Source of the DNA: a virus
IMG/VR virus record: IMGVR_UViG_3300035698_014801
Location: 1 to 41,632 of that record
DNA length: 41,632 nt
Reading direction: 5' to 3' (one strand)
The position numbers and the translations under genes were made by a program. This document shows positions 14,501 through 24,109 of this stretch, in pieces (position 1 is the first letter of the stretch; every line of letters starts with the position of its first letter). Under the pieces are notes generated by a model that saw nothing but the letters and a program-made list of their open reading frames with translations, was not told the DNA's origin and ran no database searches.

Positions 14501-17451
14501 GTTTACAGGCAACTGAAGGCGCGAAAGTAATTTCCGCTAAGAAAAATGTGCACCAAAGAAAAATAGATCAATCTTCAGAAGGTTTGATATTTGACACATT
14601 GCAAAAAGCACAGTATACTAAACCAATAGAAAGTACTGTACGAGAATTAGCTACAAATGCTGTTGATTCTATTAAAGAGAAAGAAATAGCAATTGAAATA
14701 CTATCCGGAAGAAAGAAAGTTGAAGATTTCTTTGTTGAAAGAGAGGGAGAAAAGTATCTTCATAGTAAATTCGACAAGAATTACTTTAATACAAACTTCT
14801 TATCTCCAATAAAGGATGTAGAACTTATTTACAAGTCCACAAATAGTGGAAGCGGATATGTTGATCAGTTTGTAGTAGTAGATGCAGGCGTAGGTATTGG
14901 TATGCCCAGATTAGAAGGTTATTTTGATCTTGGGTATTCAACCAAACGAAACACTAAAGACTTATTAGGTGCCTTTGGATTAGGTAACAAAGTTGCTCTA
15001 TCAACGGGTGTGGACTATTATATAATGGAAACCGCACACAATGGTAGATTATACAAGTTTAAGTGTTTTTCTCGACATGTTGAGTCATTAATCCCCAGGT
15101 TTAATAACGAAGGCGGTATGAACCCTACAGTGGAATTTAGCAGTGGTGCTAAAGAACATTACGAAGTAACTGCATTATCTAATTACACAAAGATTATTGT
15201 TCCAACTAAAAGATTCAATAAGGATAAATTCATTCATGCGGTTAAAGCCCAGCTATTGTATTTTCCGAATATTAATTTTAAAGTAGAACATTATGGAAGC
15301 CCGGAAGATGTTAAAACAGAAAGTAATATTAATTTTTCAGAAAAGATTAATTTTAAAGCTTCTATTGAGCATTCTTCATCTAATCTAGTTATATCAAGTA
15401 ATTCCATATACAATAAACCACACATCATTATTGTAAAAAATACTGAGAATGTGGATAACTCTGGTGTTTGTTATGGATACGTTTCCTTCGAGGAACTTGA
15501 AATGGAACACTTAAGAGGAAATGTAGGATTTAGATGTCCTATTAAGTCTGTAATAGAAGATGATTTAGGACAACATCAAGTAGTTCAAGATGGAGTTAAT
15601 GTGACTCCATCTAGAGAATCTGTAATTTGGGATGACGAAACCAAAGCTTATATCAAAAAAGTAGTTAATTCTGCAAGAGATGAAGCTGCTGTAATGATTA
15701 GTAAGTCTGTAAAAGATACTAAAAATGTTTTTGATTGGTATAAAATAGTTTCCGGAATAGTTAGTGGCTCTAGTGATAGAGTTATTAATGGTTTAGGAGG
15801 TATAGTTAACATTAAAGAACTTGATTTAAAATTCAAGGACACTAATATAACTAAATCAGGTGTTTTAAAACTTCTTGAAAATATTGCTGTATATCGTAAA
15901 GTATCTAAAACTAATCACAATGATGAAATTACTAGACAAGAAGTTAGTTTTACTGTAGCAAAGAATAAAATAGATACTGAACTTAATAGATGTTATGTGA
16001 GAAATCACAGTATTTCTAACACTGTTAAAGATAGTTATTTATTAAATTTATTAGATGGCTATCACAGAGAGATTTTCATTGTTGAACCTTCAAAGTTTGA
16101 TACTTTTAAAGCTAAATTAATTAATCTTCATTCTAAGCAATTAATAGGTATTCAAAATAATGAAACTTCGATTGGTACGGATATAGAATTAAATTATTCT
16201 AGACTTTTCTTTATTTTATCTACTATAAACGGAGATAATTATAAAACTCATGTTTTATGGTCTGAGTTTAAAACTGAAATGCTTTTAAAAAAGCATTTAG
16301 ATTCTATTGAAGATGTATTTGAAGATCTTAACAAAGATTTTCAATTATTTATGAAATTAGATTCGTTGAAAAATTACTCTGACGTAGTTATTCCTGAAAG
16401 TATAGAATTACAACTTCAAGAAAAAGAAAAGTTAACAAAAGAAGCTGCAACTTTAGCTGCTCGTTCAAGAGAAGATACTAGAAAAGAAAATAAGGAGATG
16501 ATTATTCATTTCCCTAGAATCAGTTCTAACAATACTTATTTTGCAAGTGAATTAGTTTTTTCTGCTCATGATGTAAAAATTGAAGCTTTAGATAAAATTA
16601 CAATACCTATAATTTATGGATTTCAAGAAGATAAGGCAGTTTTAAAACATTATGCTGATCTTATTATGTCTAAAACTGATCCTAAACAAAGGTTTAAGGC
16701 AATGGCAGCTTGTTTTGCAGAATTTGAACACGGTACATCTACTGTTAAACCTGATTACCTTGTAATGATGGTTTCTAAAAAGAACGAAAAGTTATTTAAG
16801 ACATTTGATAACTTTATACATGCTAATGATTTTGAACTAGTTAATGAAACACTTACTACTAAGGATAAAGAAGGAGTAGAAATTAACGAAGAGGTATTAA
16901 CAACAAATCCTTTAATAATGAGTGTTTTAACTAAAGACTACGTAGCAACTGTTCTTAAAAAGAGAGAATACAGTTCAATTATGGCTGCACTTAAGTATAT
17001 GGATGAAGACATTCATAACTTGTATGAAGAATTACTTGTATATGCAGGAGATTCACAGTATACACAAGGAATTGGTAGACTATTATCTTCCGAACAATTG
17101 AATAAAATGTTCGAAGCAATGGTAGAAGTTCAAGTCCATATGCATGATAATCCAGATGCAAATATTACTACAATAAGTGAGAATAAATTAAAAATTGCAG
17201 ATTTTGGACAGCCTTACGTTCTAGATCCCAATATGTTAACTAAAATTCGTATCTTTGAAAAATATTTCGAAGAAGATGAAGATTTTACTCATTTTCTTGA
17301 AGTAGCTGGGTATTATTATTATTCAAAATTAAAAGATCTTTCTACTGATGTTGATATATGTCGTAAATTACAAGACATGTATAACAACTCTAGTGTAAAT
17401 GATCTTACAACAAAAGAAGATTTATCAAATATGTTAACTTTTAAATTTTAA
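14497..17451 (+). CDS. rIIA-like GHKL ATPase
   Basis: A 984-residue protein with an N-terminal GHKL (Hsp90/MutL-type) ATPase: N-box RELATNAVDS near 49-58, G1 box VVDAGVGIGM near 128-137, G2 box GAFGLGNKVAL near 157-167. The long remainder, largely helical, has no recognised domain. With the rIIB-like gene seven bases downstream this matches the T4-type rIIA/rIIB pair, whose products are membrane-associated and help the phage resist exclusion by resident prophages such as lambda RexAB. The family link rests on the ATPase domain, the size and the adjacent partner. Confidence 0.85.
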   Translation: MSLQATEGAKVISAKKNVHQRKIDQSSEGLIFDTLQKAQYTKPIESTVRELATNAVDSIKEKEIAIEILSGRKKVEDFFVEREGEKYLHSKFDKNYFNTNFLSPIKDVELIYKSTNSGSGYVDQFVVVDAGVGIGMPRLEGYFDLGYSTKRNTKDLLGAFGLGNKVALSTGVDYYIMETAHNGRLYKFKCFSRHVESLIPRFNNEGGMNPTVEFSSGAKEHYEVTALSNYTKIIVPTKRFNKDKFIHAVKAQLLYFPNINFKVEHYGSPEDVKTESNINFSEKINFKASIEHSSSNLVISSNSIYNKPHIIIVKNTENVDNSGVCYGYVSFEELEMEHLRGNVGFRCPIKSVIEDDLGQHQVVQDGVNVTPSRESVIWDDETKAYIKKVVNSARDEAAVMISKSVKDTKNVFDWYKIVSGIVSGSSDRVINGLGGIVNIKELDLKFKDTNITKSGVLKLLENIAVYRKVSKTNHNDEITRQEVSFTVAKNKIDTELNRCYVRNHSISNTVKDSYLLNLLDGYHREIFIVEPSKFDTFKAKLINLHSKQLIGIQNNETSIGTDIELNYSRLFFILSTINGDNYKTHVLWSEFKTEMLLKKHLDSIEDVFEDLNKDFQLFMKLDSLKNYSDVVIPESIELQLQEKEKLTKEAATLAARSREDTRKENKEMIIHFPRISSNNTYFASELVFSAHDVKIEALDKITIPIIYGFQEDKAVLKHYADLIMSKTDPKQRFKAMAACFAEFEHGTSTVKPDYLVMMVSKKNEKLFKTFDNFIHANDFELVNETLTTKDKEGVEINEEVLTTNPLIMSVLTKDYVATVLKKREYSSIMAALKYMDEDIHNLYEELLVYAGDSQYTQGIGRLLSSEQLNKMFEAMVEVQVHMHDNPDANITTISENKLKIADFGQPYVLDPNMLTKIRIFEKYFEEDEDFTHFLEVAGYYYYSKLKDLSTDVDICRKLQDMYNNSSVNDLTTKEDLSNMLTFKF

Positions 17452-17457
17452 TAGCGA

Positions 17458-18654
17458 ATGATTACATTAAATGTATCGGGCAGTAGAATTATTGCCTCTG
17501 TAAATTCAGATCAAATGTCTGTTCCTTTCAAGAAAGACTTGTATCAAAGTGCTCTTGAATTGTATGATGCATCACAAGATGCAGAAGACATGGAAGCTTT
17601 TGTAGATATCTCAGCGAGGTTTAAAGCTTTATTTGAAAATCCTCTTGCTGAATCAGACAAAATCAACGAGTTTTTGTCTTATAACCCAAACACTAAAACT
17701 TTCCATCTTTTAATTAATGGAGCTGTGCATCCTGTGCCAATGCCTCAACGATTAGCTGATGATTTAGTTGAAGCGAATGATAAAGGACTTCCAACAGATC
17801 CTATTGTTAAGTTTTGGACACGCTTGTTACGTAACCCTAACATCCGTACAAATGAACCAAATTCTGTAGCTACATTTACCAACGGAGTTGTTGAGTATGT
17901 TACACGTACTTTTGTTTCTCCAGTACTTTACAATTCATTTGTAGAAGAAGGATTTTCAGTAGAAGTGGCTATAGAAATGTCTACTGTACGTCAAACACCT
18001 TTCACCATGGAAGGATTAGTTTCTACCAAAAAAGTTGTAAACTGTCTTGATGAAGCTACTAAGAAAAAGTTCATTCTTGATGAAGATGGTAAACGAAAGA
18101 AAGTTTATCGTGACAACATCAAAAGAAGTATTGACGAAGACACCGGTGAGATTACTGAAGAAGTTCCTACTTCAGAAGATTACATATTCACTCCTGCTAT
18201 AATGGCAAACGGTGGAGATGCTTTTTATTGTGGAGAAGGTTCTAAACCAGGACACATAATTAAAGTTGGTAATGAGATGTTCTTAGAAAATTGGGATCAA
18301 GTAAACTGTGATTTTAATGCTTCTTGTGTTAAAGGTATTCATACCGGAAATCAAGATTACATTAAAGGGTTTGAAAACCATGGTTCTGCAACACTTAATT
18401 GTTTTGTAGACCCTTCTGAAATTGGTGCAGTTGCCTGTGGTGATGATGTGTTAAGAGTACGTGCTTTATTACCTCATTCGATCAAAGATCGTGAGACTGA
18501 TAACCGTCAACTTTACAATTCATCTTCATATGCTAGTGCTAAAGATGGAGAATGGGCTGCTATTCGTACTGAACTTATGTCTAAGTACAATAAAGACCAA
18601 GATGCTTATGTTGAAGCATTAAAAGAAAAAGCAAGCCAAATTTCTGGCTTGTAG
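17458..18654 (+). CDS. rIIB-like protein
   Basis: A 398-residue protein resembling rIIB-like proteins of many phages: the central-to-C-terminal part has GHIIKVGNEMFLENWDQ, then KGIHTGNQDYIKGF and FVDPSEIGAV...VLRVRAL, the conserved core in which a hydrolase-like His-Thr-Gly segment precedes the beta strands. The N-terminal part carries a stretch with amphipathic helices. It follows the rIIA-like gene by seven bases and ends with TAG, backed up by an in-frame TAA two codons later, and a strong terminator. A complex with the rIIA-like ATPase is expected from T4. Confidence 0.8.
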   Translation: MITLNVSGSRIIASVNSDQMSVPFKKDLYQSALELYDASQDAEDMEAFVDISARFKALFENPLAESDKINEFLSYNPNTKTFHLLINGAVHPVPMPQRLADDLVEANDKGLPTDPIVKFWTRLLRNPNIRTNEPNSVATFTNGVVEYVTRTFVSPVLYNSFVEEGFSVEVAIEMSTVRQTPFTMEGLVSTKKVVNCLDEATKKKFILDEDGKRKKVYRDNIKRSIDEDTGEITEEVPTSEDYIFTPAIMANGGDAFYCGEGSKPGHIIKVGNEMFLENWDQVNCDFNASCVKGIHTGNQDYIKGFENHGSATLNCFVDPSEIGAVACGDDVLRVRALLPHSIKDRETDNRQLYNSSSYASAKDGEWAAIRTELMSKYNKDQDAYVEALKEKASQISGL

Positions 18655-18678
18655 AAATAAATTTTTATTTTACTAATC

Positions 18679-18709
18679 AAAAGTCACTCAGAAATGGGTG
18701 ACTTTTTTT
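18679..18709 (+). terminator. Intrinsic terminator after the rII-like pair
   Basis: Stem AAAAGTCACTC/GGGTGACTTTT with a six-base loop and seven T. Confidence 0.92.
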
Positions 18710-18719
18710 ATTTTTTACC

Positions 18720-19757
18720 ATGTATCCAGAATCTTATAGAAAAATGAAAGGGATTACTCAATCATTGTTGACTGAGTTATCAAAACATCCCAAATATTTG
18801 AAAAGAAAGATTGATGAACAAGATATTGAGGTAGCAAAAGATGTTTTTAATAGAAATTTTGACATTGGATCTTATTTAGATCTTAAAATTTCAGAAGGTG
18901 ATGTGGCTGTTTCAAGAACATATCACACAATGAAATACAGTTATCCTCCTACAGGAAACAATTTAAAAATTATAAAAGATATTTTTGTAAACAGGTTGTA
19001 TGAAGGCTTAGATGATAAACAGCTCTTTAAATTAATACAAGAGAGAGGAGATTATTTTAAAGTTGGAGGAACTATGTTTACTCAAAAACGTAAAGATAAG
19101 ATCTATAAAGACAACAAATTACTTGAAATTTTGAAAGAAATACAAGAGATTATGCTGTCTGATAAGACTCCTATCGACGTTGAAGATGAAAAGATAGTAA
19201 ACAATTGTTACAATGCCTTAATTAATGATCCTATGACCAAACCTTGGTTAATAGAAGATTTTATGGGCAACGTTGAGTTAGTACATCAATTAGAAATCAG
19301 TGAAGAATTGAAAATCAATTTGAATACTGATACTTTAAGATGTAAAGGGATGATAGATGTAGTTAAAATAGATCACAATACTAAGACTATAAGTCTTGGT
19401 GATTATAAAACTACAGAACTAACAACTATTAAAGCTTTTTCTGACAAAAAACAATTGTATGCTTATAGATTGGATTTGCAAGCTGGAATGTATTGGCTTT
19501 TAGCCAAAATATACTTTGGGAGAACACATCCAGAATATAAAGTAGATGGGCAATTTACATTCATAGTTGCTTCTAAACCTACATCTGAAGTTGGATTAGT
19601 TGGTTTTACTGCTAGTGCAGGAGTACAATCTTCTATGTACCAAGATATTAGGCATAAAGGTGTAGAGAGGCTTATATCTGATTATCTTTACCACACATCA
19701 ACTAACCAGTGGGATCATCCTGCAGATGTGTACAAAGCAGGACAATATAATTTCTAA
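18720..19757 (+). CDS. RecB/Cas4-like PD-(D/E)XK exonuclease
   Basis: A 345-residue nuclease. Residues about 6-50 include ITQSLLTELSKHPKYLKRK and FDIGSYLD (the Gly-x-x-x-Asp helix), then LRCKGMIDVV (metal-binding Asp), then LGDYKTTE (Asp-x-Lys) and LQAGMYWLL (the Q-x-x-x-Y helix), the four motifs of the RecB family in the correct order. Phages use such enzymes for end resection in recombination or for host DNA breakdown. It starts its own unit after a terminator and is followed without gap by the next gene (TAATG). Confidence 0.88.
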   Translation: MYPESYRKMKGITQSLLTELSKHPKYLKRKIDEQDIEVAKDVFNRNFDIGSYLDLKISEGDVAVSRTYHTMKYSYPPTGNNLKIIKDIFVNRLYEGLDDKQLFKLIQERGDYFKVGGTMFTQKRKDKIYKDNKLLEILKEIQEIMLSDKTPIDVEDEKIVNNCYNALINDPMTKPWLIEDFMGNVELVHQLEISEELKINLNTDTLRCKGMIDVVKIDHNTKTISLGDYKTTELTTIKAFSDKKQLYAYRLDLQAGMYWLLAKIYFGRTHPEYKVDGQFTFIVASKPTSEVGLVGFTASAGVQSSMYQDIRHKGVERLISDYLYHTSTNQWDHPADVYKAGQYNF

Positions 19758-20587
19758 TGGGTAAAGATTTTTCAATAGAATATGAATGTAAAGAAGGATC
19801 AACTCATAGAGCTAGTTTACATTTAAAATCTTTTTATGCCTTGTCTGTTATTTTACGTGACTATGATATATCAGATATTGAAAAAAATGATAAAGAAGAA
19901 ATTAGTAAATTATCTATTGGTTATGGAGATACTTCTATTACGTTTGTTGTAGGAGAAATTTTTAAAGCTGATGGAATTCCATTAAAAGTATATTCTATAG
20001 ATATATCTAAATATATTGATAAAAGAGGAATTATAATAAGAATGAGAGAGGATAATATATCTTCTAATTACTTATTACCTTTATTTTTTAGAGATATGGC
20101 TGTATCTTGTAGAGATACTTTATTTGTAGGTGCTTTTGTTGATGCTGATTTATTTCTCAGAGACGATATTCCTTTAAATTTTTCTACAGTCATTTTAATG
20201 TATAGAAAATGTAATACTAAAGAGTTTGAAAATTTAGACGATAATATTTTAATGAGTAGAGATTTTGTAAGTCTTGTTGAATTAGATAAATATCATATGG
20301 CTTATGTACTTAGAGTACCTAAAGACTATTTAAATGATTATTACTCTATACTAAGAGGAGAGTATTCTAAAACAACTTTAGCTTATAAAAATAGACTTAT
20401 TGAATTTTACGATTTAAAAGAAGACTCTATTATGCATAAAGTTTTAAGTAGAAGTCCTGAAAGAAAAGCAGAAATAGAAATAGAATTAGGTATGCCAAAA
20501 GGATCTATTCCGGAAGATACTGAACTTCATTCTATATTTAATCCTTCTAAAGAACGTTTAAAACAAGCTTATATAATTAATGATTAA
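19757..20587 (+). CDS. Unknown 276-residue protein
   Basis: Unrecognised protein with mixed strands and helices, no membrane span. The N-terminal half alternates strand-like segments (SITFVVGEIF, IIIRMRED), and the C-terminal half ends with a helical region containing RKAEIEIELGMPKGSIPED. It begins on the stop of the nuclease gene and overlaps the uracil-DNA glycosylase gene by eight bases, so it belongs to the repair unit. No partner or reaction can be named from the sequence. Confidence 0.7.
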   Translation: MGKDFSIEYECKEGSTHRASLHLKSFYALSVILRDYDISDIEKNDKEEISKLSIGYGDTSITFVVGEIFKADGIPLKVYSIDISKYIDKRGIIIRMREDNISSNYLLPLFFRDMAVSCRDTLFVGAFVDADLFLRDDIPLNFSTVILMYRKCNTKEFENLDDNILMSRDFVSLVELDKYHMAYVLRVPKDYLNDYYSILRGEYSKTTLAYKNRLIEFYDLKEDSIMHKVLSRSPERKAEIEIELGMPKGSIPEDTELHSIFNPSKERLKQAYIIND

Positions 20588-21275
20588 AGATCTTTTATCT
20601 CCTGAATGGTTTATTCTATTAGGAGCAGATAGATACTTTAATGGGGAGTTTAAAAAGTTATCTAAAGAATTAAACATAGCATCGAAAGGTAAAACAGTGT
20701 ATCCTTCTCCTGCTGATTCTTTTAAAGCTTTTAAACTTTGTCCATTACAAGATCTAAAAGTAGTTATTGTAAGTAAAGATCCTTATAGTAACGGCACTGC
20801 TACAGGTTTAGCATTTGCCAGTAACACAATTACACCTGAATTAAGAAAACTAACTGAATGTGTTGAAAACAGCTTTGATGAAAAAGCAAGTTTCGATAGT
20901 TCATTAGAATATTGGGCGGAACAAGGTGTGTTACTGTTAAATACTTCTTTGACAACAGAGAAGAACAAACCAGGTAGTCATTCAAAAATATGGGCTCCAT
21001 TTATATCCATGCTTTTGAATAAACTTGTTCAGTATAGGTCAGGAGATCCTATACTTTTCGTATTTATGGGAGATTATACTCAAAGATTCATCAGTCCAAA
21101 CATGGAGTTTTTACATGATGTTTTTAGAGTATCTCATCCTGCGTTTGATATTCATTTTAAAAAGAATTTACTTGTAGAGAGTAAAATATTTAGAGATTTG
21201 AATATCCGGTTAGATTTAATGGGAAAAACCCCGATTAATTTTATAACAAATGAAAATAAAAGTAAAAGTAATTGA
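20580..21275 (+). CDS. ung: Uracil-DNA glycosylase, family 1-like
   Basis: A 231-residue glycosylase that removes uracil from DNA. The water-activating loop, GQDPYH in cellular family 1 enzymes, appears as VSKDPYSNGTATGLAFAS near residues 62-78; LLLNTSLTTEKNKPGSHSKIW matches the conserved region that follows, and the minor-groove loop H-P-S appears as SHPAFD near 195. The catalytic Asp is kept while Gly-Gln and His around it are changed, so activity may differ from standard UDG. It is overlapped by the dUTPase gene; both keep uracil out of phage DNA. Confidence 0.88.
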   Translation: MIKDLLSPEWFILLGADRYFNGEFKKLSKELNIASKGKTVYPSPADSFKAFKLCPLQDLKVVIVSKDPYSNGTATGLAFASNTITPELRKLTECVENSFDEKASFDSSLEYWAEQGVLLLNTSLTTEKNKPGSHSKIWAPFISMLLNKLVQYRSGDPILFVFMGDYTQRFISPNMEFLHDVFRVSHPAFDIHFKKNLLVESKIFRDLNIRLDLMGKTPINFITNENKSKSN

Positions 21276-21960
21276 AGATGGTGCTTCAATGCCTGTAAAG
21301 GCTACAGATGGTTCTGCAGGTTTTGACCTTAGAGCATCTAGAATTTACAGAGACCCTGCAACTAAAGTAATTTCTGTTCATTATGGAATTGCTGTTCAAA
21401 TACCTGTAGGGTATGTAGGAATGTTAGTTCCTAGAAGCAGTGTTTTTAAAAAGAGACTAATGCAAGCTAATTCTGTAGGAGTCATTGATTCAGATTACAG
21501 AGGAGAATTGATTCAGAAATTTAAGTATGAATCTTGGGGACGCTCTGAAGAGTTTATTCACGGAGAATTTTCAGGTCAACTAATAATACTCCCTTGTCCT
21601 TCTTTTGAAATGGAAAAAGTTCTTTTTCTAGATGAAACTGAACGAGGTGCGGGTGGCTTTGGAAGTACTGGAACAGGTATTAAAAAACCTGTAGAATCTT
21701 TAAGTGATAATGAATTAGCAGAAGAACTTGCAGAAGCTTCTTTATTTGATACTTTTGAAATTTTGAATCCTGAAGATTTAAAAGATGAAAATGCTCGTGA
21801 AGAGTATAATAAAGACTTAGAATCTTTTGTTAAACTTCATAGAAATGAAGCACAACAAGAATCTATGGAACAAAAATCACTTGAAGAAAGTGACAAAGGT
21901 TATGAAGAGCAGTTTGAAAACAACTCCGAGGATGTATTTAACACTGAGTCAGATACGTAA
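21250..21960 (+). CDS. dut: dUTPase with acidic C-terminal extension
   Basis: Trimeric-type dUTP diphosphatase, converting dUTP to dUMP (substrate for ThyX) and pyrophosphate. All five motifs are visible: DGSAGFDLRA, PRSS, GVIDSDYRGEL, GQLIILPCP and the C-terminal loop RGAGGFGSTG near residue 137. After motif 5 the protein continues for about 90 residues of acidic, low-complexity sequence rich in Glu and Asn, not found in standard dUTPases (about 150 residues). It overlaps the UDG gene by 26 bases. The tail may bind a partner; that is inference. Confidence 0.95.
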   Translation: MKIKVKVIEDGASMPVKATDGSAGFDLRASRIYRDPATKVISVHYGIAVQIPVGYVGMLVPRSSVFKKRLMQANSVGVIDSDYRGELIQKFKYESWGRSEEFIHGEFSGQLIILPCPSFEMEKVLFLDETERGAGGFGSTGTGIKKPVESLSDNELAEELAEASLFDTFEILNPEDLKDENAREEYNKDLESFVKLHRNEAQQESMEQKSLEESDKGYEEQFENNSEDVFNTESDT

Positions 21961-21975
21961 AATTTAGAATTAAAG

Positions 21976-22007
21976 AAGGATTCTGTTAGATTTATAGCAG
22001 AATCCTT
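21976..22007 (+). terminator. Hairpin between dUTPase and RNR genes
   Basis: Ten-bp stem AAGGATTCTG/CAGAATCCTT around a 12-base loop; followed by a short T-rich stretch. Probably a terminator or RNA-processing site. Confidence 0.6.
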
Positions 22008-22054
22008 TCTAAATTTGCGTTTTAGACCTTATAATTTCAAAATAACTTTAATTA

Positions 22055-23923
22055 ATGAACGTAGATCCCACAGTTTTAATTTTATCAGACATTACTATTC
22101 ATGCTAAATATGCCAAATTTAAACCAAAAGAAGGGCGTAGAGAAGTATGGAAAGAAATATGCGATAGAAACATGGACATGCATATTAAAAAGTATCCTTT
22201 TCTTGAAGAAAAAATAAGAAAAGTTTACAAAGATCATGTTGTCCCTAAGAAAGTACTTCCTTCAATGCGAAGTATGCAATTTGGAGGCCGGCCTATTGAA
22301 TTATCTCCTAACAGAGTATATAATTGTGCTTATTTACCAATAGATAGCTTAGAAGCTTTTTCTGAGTCAATGTTCCTTTTATTAGGAGGTACCGGAGTAG
22401 GTTATTCCGTACAAAGACACCACGTTGAGAAGCTTCCCGAAATTAAGAAACCTAATCCAAAACGAACAAGACGATACTTAGTATCTGATAATATCGAAGG
22501 TTGGGCTGATGCTATAAAAGTTTTAATGAAATCTTATTTTGGCATTAACTCATCTGTACCAAATTTTGATTTTTCTGATATTCGTGAAAAAGGAATGCCT
22601 TTAATTACTTCTGGAGGAAAAGCACCGGGACCTGAACCTTTACGTAAATGTGTTGTACATATATCTGCAATACTTAACGATAAAAAAGATGGTTCTAAAC
22701 TTACAGATGTAGAAGCACATGATATTTTGTGCCATATCGCAGACGCAGTACTTGCCGGCGGAATTCGTAGAGCAGCACTTATTGCATTATTCTCAATGGA
22801 TAGTGCTGATATGTTATCAGCTAAAACTGGAGCATGGTGGGAATTAAACCCACAAAGAGGCAGAGCTAACAACTCTGCAGTAATACAAAGACACAGAATC
22901 AAACAAGATGAATTCTTTTCTTTATTTGACAAAACTAAAAAATCAGGTGCCGGAGAACCGGGGTTCTATTTTACTAACGATCGTGATTGGGGAACCAATC
23001 CATGTTGTGAAATAGCACTTAGACCTAATCAATTTTGTAATCTTACAGAGATAAATGCAAGCAATATTGAATCAGAACAAGACTTTAAAGATCGTTGTGC
23101 AGCAGCTTCTTTCCTAGGAACATTGCAAGCAGGATATACAGATTTTCATTATTTAAGAGATGTATGGAAGAAAAACACTGAAAAAGATGCTCTTATTGGA
23201 GTATCAATGACAGGAATTGCTTCTATGGAAATTTTTAAATACGATTTGAAACAAATGGCTCAAATCGTAAAAGATGTAAATGCTGTTACTGCTAAACAAA
23301 TAGGAATTAATCCAGCTGCAAGACAAACAACTGTTAAACCTGCAGGAACTACATCATTAGTTGTAGGTTCTAGTTCAGGAATACATGCGTGGCACAACGA
23401 CTACTATATAAGAAGAATTAGATTAGGTAAAAATGAATCTTTGTATTTATACTTAGCAGAAAACTTTCCTCATTTAATAGAAGATGACAATTTTAGACCT
23501 CATGACACAGGAGTAGTATCTATTCCTCAAAAAGCTCCAGAAGGAGCCGTTACAAGACACGAAGCAGCACTTAATTTACTGTCTCGTATCAAAACTGTAT
23601 CTGAGAAATGGGTTAAACCTGGATTTGAAACCGGTCAAAATGCCCATAACGTATCTGCAACAGTTTCTGTTAAAGATAGTGAGTGGGACGATGTAAAAAT
23701 GTGGATGTGGAATAATAGAGATGCTTATAATGGATTATCTTTATTACCATTTGATGGAGGAAGTTACGTACAAGCACCTTTTGAAGACATAACCAAAGAA
23801 CAGTTCGAAATATTATCTGCTAAATTACCTGATTTAGATATGACTAAGGTAGTAGAGATTCAAGATAATACAGATTTTAATCAACAAGCTGCTTGTGCAG
23901 GCGGATCTTGTGAAATAACTTAA
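22055..23923 (+). CDS. nrdJ: Class II (B12-dependent) ribonucleotide reductase
   Basis: A 622-residue monomeric adenosylcobalamin-dependent ribonucleoside triphosphate reductase, which makes dNTPs without an accessory radical protein and irrespective of oxygen. Seen: PSMRSMQFGG and NCAYLPIDS near the N-terminus, LLGGTGVGYSVQ (substrate/radical region), NPCCEIALRPNQFCNLTEIN near 306 where the thiyl-radical Cys and the nearby Glu lie, KPAGTTSLVVGSSSGIH, and a C-terminal redox pair CAGGSC (614 and 619). The protein should rely on host cobalamin. No cobalamin riboswitch is apparent in the 95-base leader. Confidence 0.95.
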   Translation: MNVDPTVLILSDITIHAKYAKFKPKEGRREVWKEICDRNMDMHIKKYPFLEEKIRKVYKDHVVPKKVLPSMRSMQFGGRPIELSPNRVYNCAYLPIDSLEAFSESMFLLLGGTGVGYSVQRHHVEKLPEIKKPNPKRTRRYLVSDNIEGWADAIKVLMKSYFGINSSVPNFDFSDIREKGMPLITSGGKAPGPEPLRKCVVHISAILNDKKDGSKLTDVEAHDILCHIADAVLAGGIRRAALIALFSMDSADMLSAKTGAWWELNPQRGRANNSAVIQRHRIKQDEFFSLFDKTKKSGAGEPGFYFTNDRDWGTNPCCEIALRPNQFCNLTEINASNIESEQDFKDRCAAASFLGTLQAGYTDFHYLRDVWKKNTEKDALIGVSMTGIASMEIFKYDLKQMAQIVKDVNAVTAKQIGINPAARQTTVKPAGTTSLVVGSSSGIHAWHNDYYIRRIRLGKNESLYLYLAENFPHLIEDDNFRPHDTGVVSIPQKAPEGAVTRHEAALNLLSRIKTVSEKWVKPGFETGQNAHNVSATVSVKDSEWDDVKMWMWNNRDAYNGLSLLPFDGGSYVQAPFEDITKEQFEILSAKLPDLDMTKVVEIQDNTDFNQQAACAGGSCEIT

Positions 23924-23925
23924 TT

Positions 23926-24090
23926 ATGCTTTTAATTTTATTATCAATTTATTTATTTGTTTTTCTTATTATACTTGCAATAGCAAACACAATAGGATTG
24001 ACTATAAAAGAATCATTTTATTTAGGTATGATTTGGCCTTATTTTATTATTAGTGTAATTGTTATTTATTTACACAATAAAATGTTTTAA
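23926..24090 (+). CDS. Small two-span membrane protein
   Basis: A 54-residue protein almost entirely hydrophobic, with two probable membrane spans (ILLSIYLFVFLIILAIA and MIWPYFIISVIVIYL) and a polar turn. It starts two bases after the RNR stop and ends seven bases before the -7 box of tRNA operon A. The composition supports a real gene. Function unknown. Confidence 0.6.
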   Translation: MLLILLSIYLFVFLIILAIANTIGLTIKESFYLGMIWPYFIISVIVIYLHNKMF

Positions 24091-24096
24091 TTTAAC

Positions 24097-24104
24097 TATA
24101 TTTA
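24097..24104 (+). promoter_or_regulatory. -7 box of tRNA operon A (TATATTTA)
   Basis: One mismatch to TAnnTTTG. It lies five bases before the leader ATG, the same arrangement as in front of leaders B, C and D, so the leader mRNA would have almost no 5' untranslated region. Confidence 0.5.
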
Positions 24105-24109
24105 CAGTC

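Noticed and set aside
21961-22054. Cobalamin riboswitch before the class II RNR gene
   Set aside because: The gap is only 95 bases with a simple hairpin; no room for a cobalamin aptamer.
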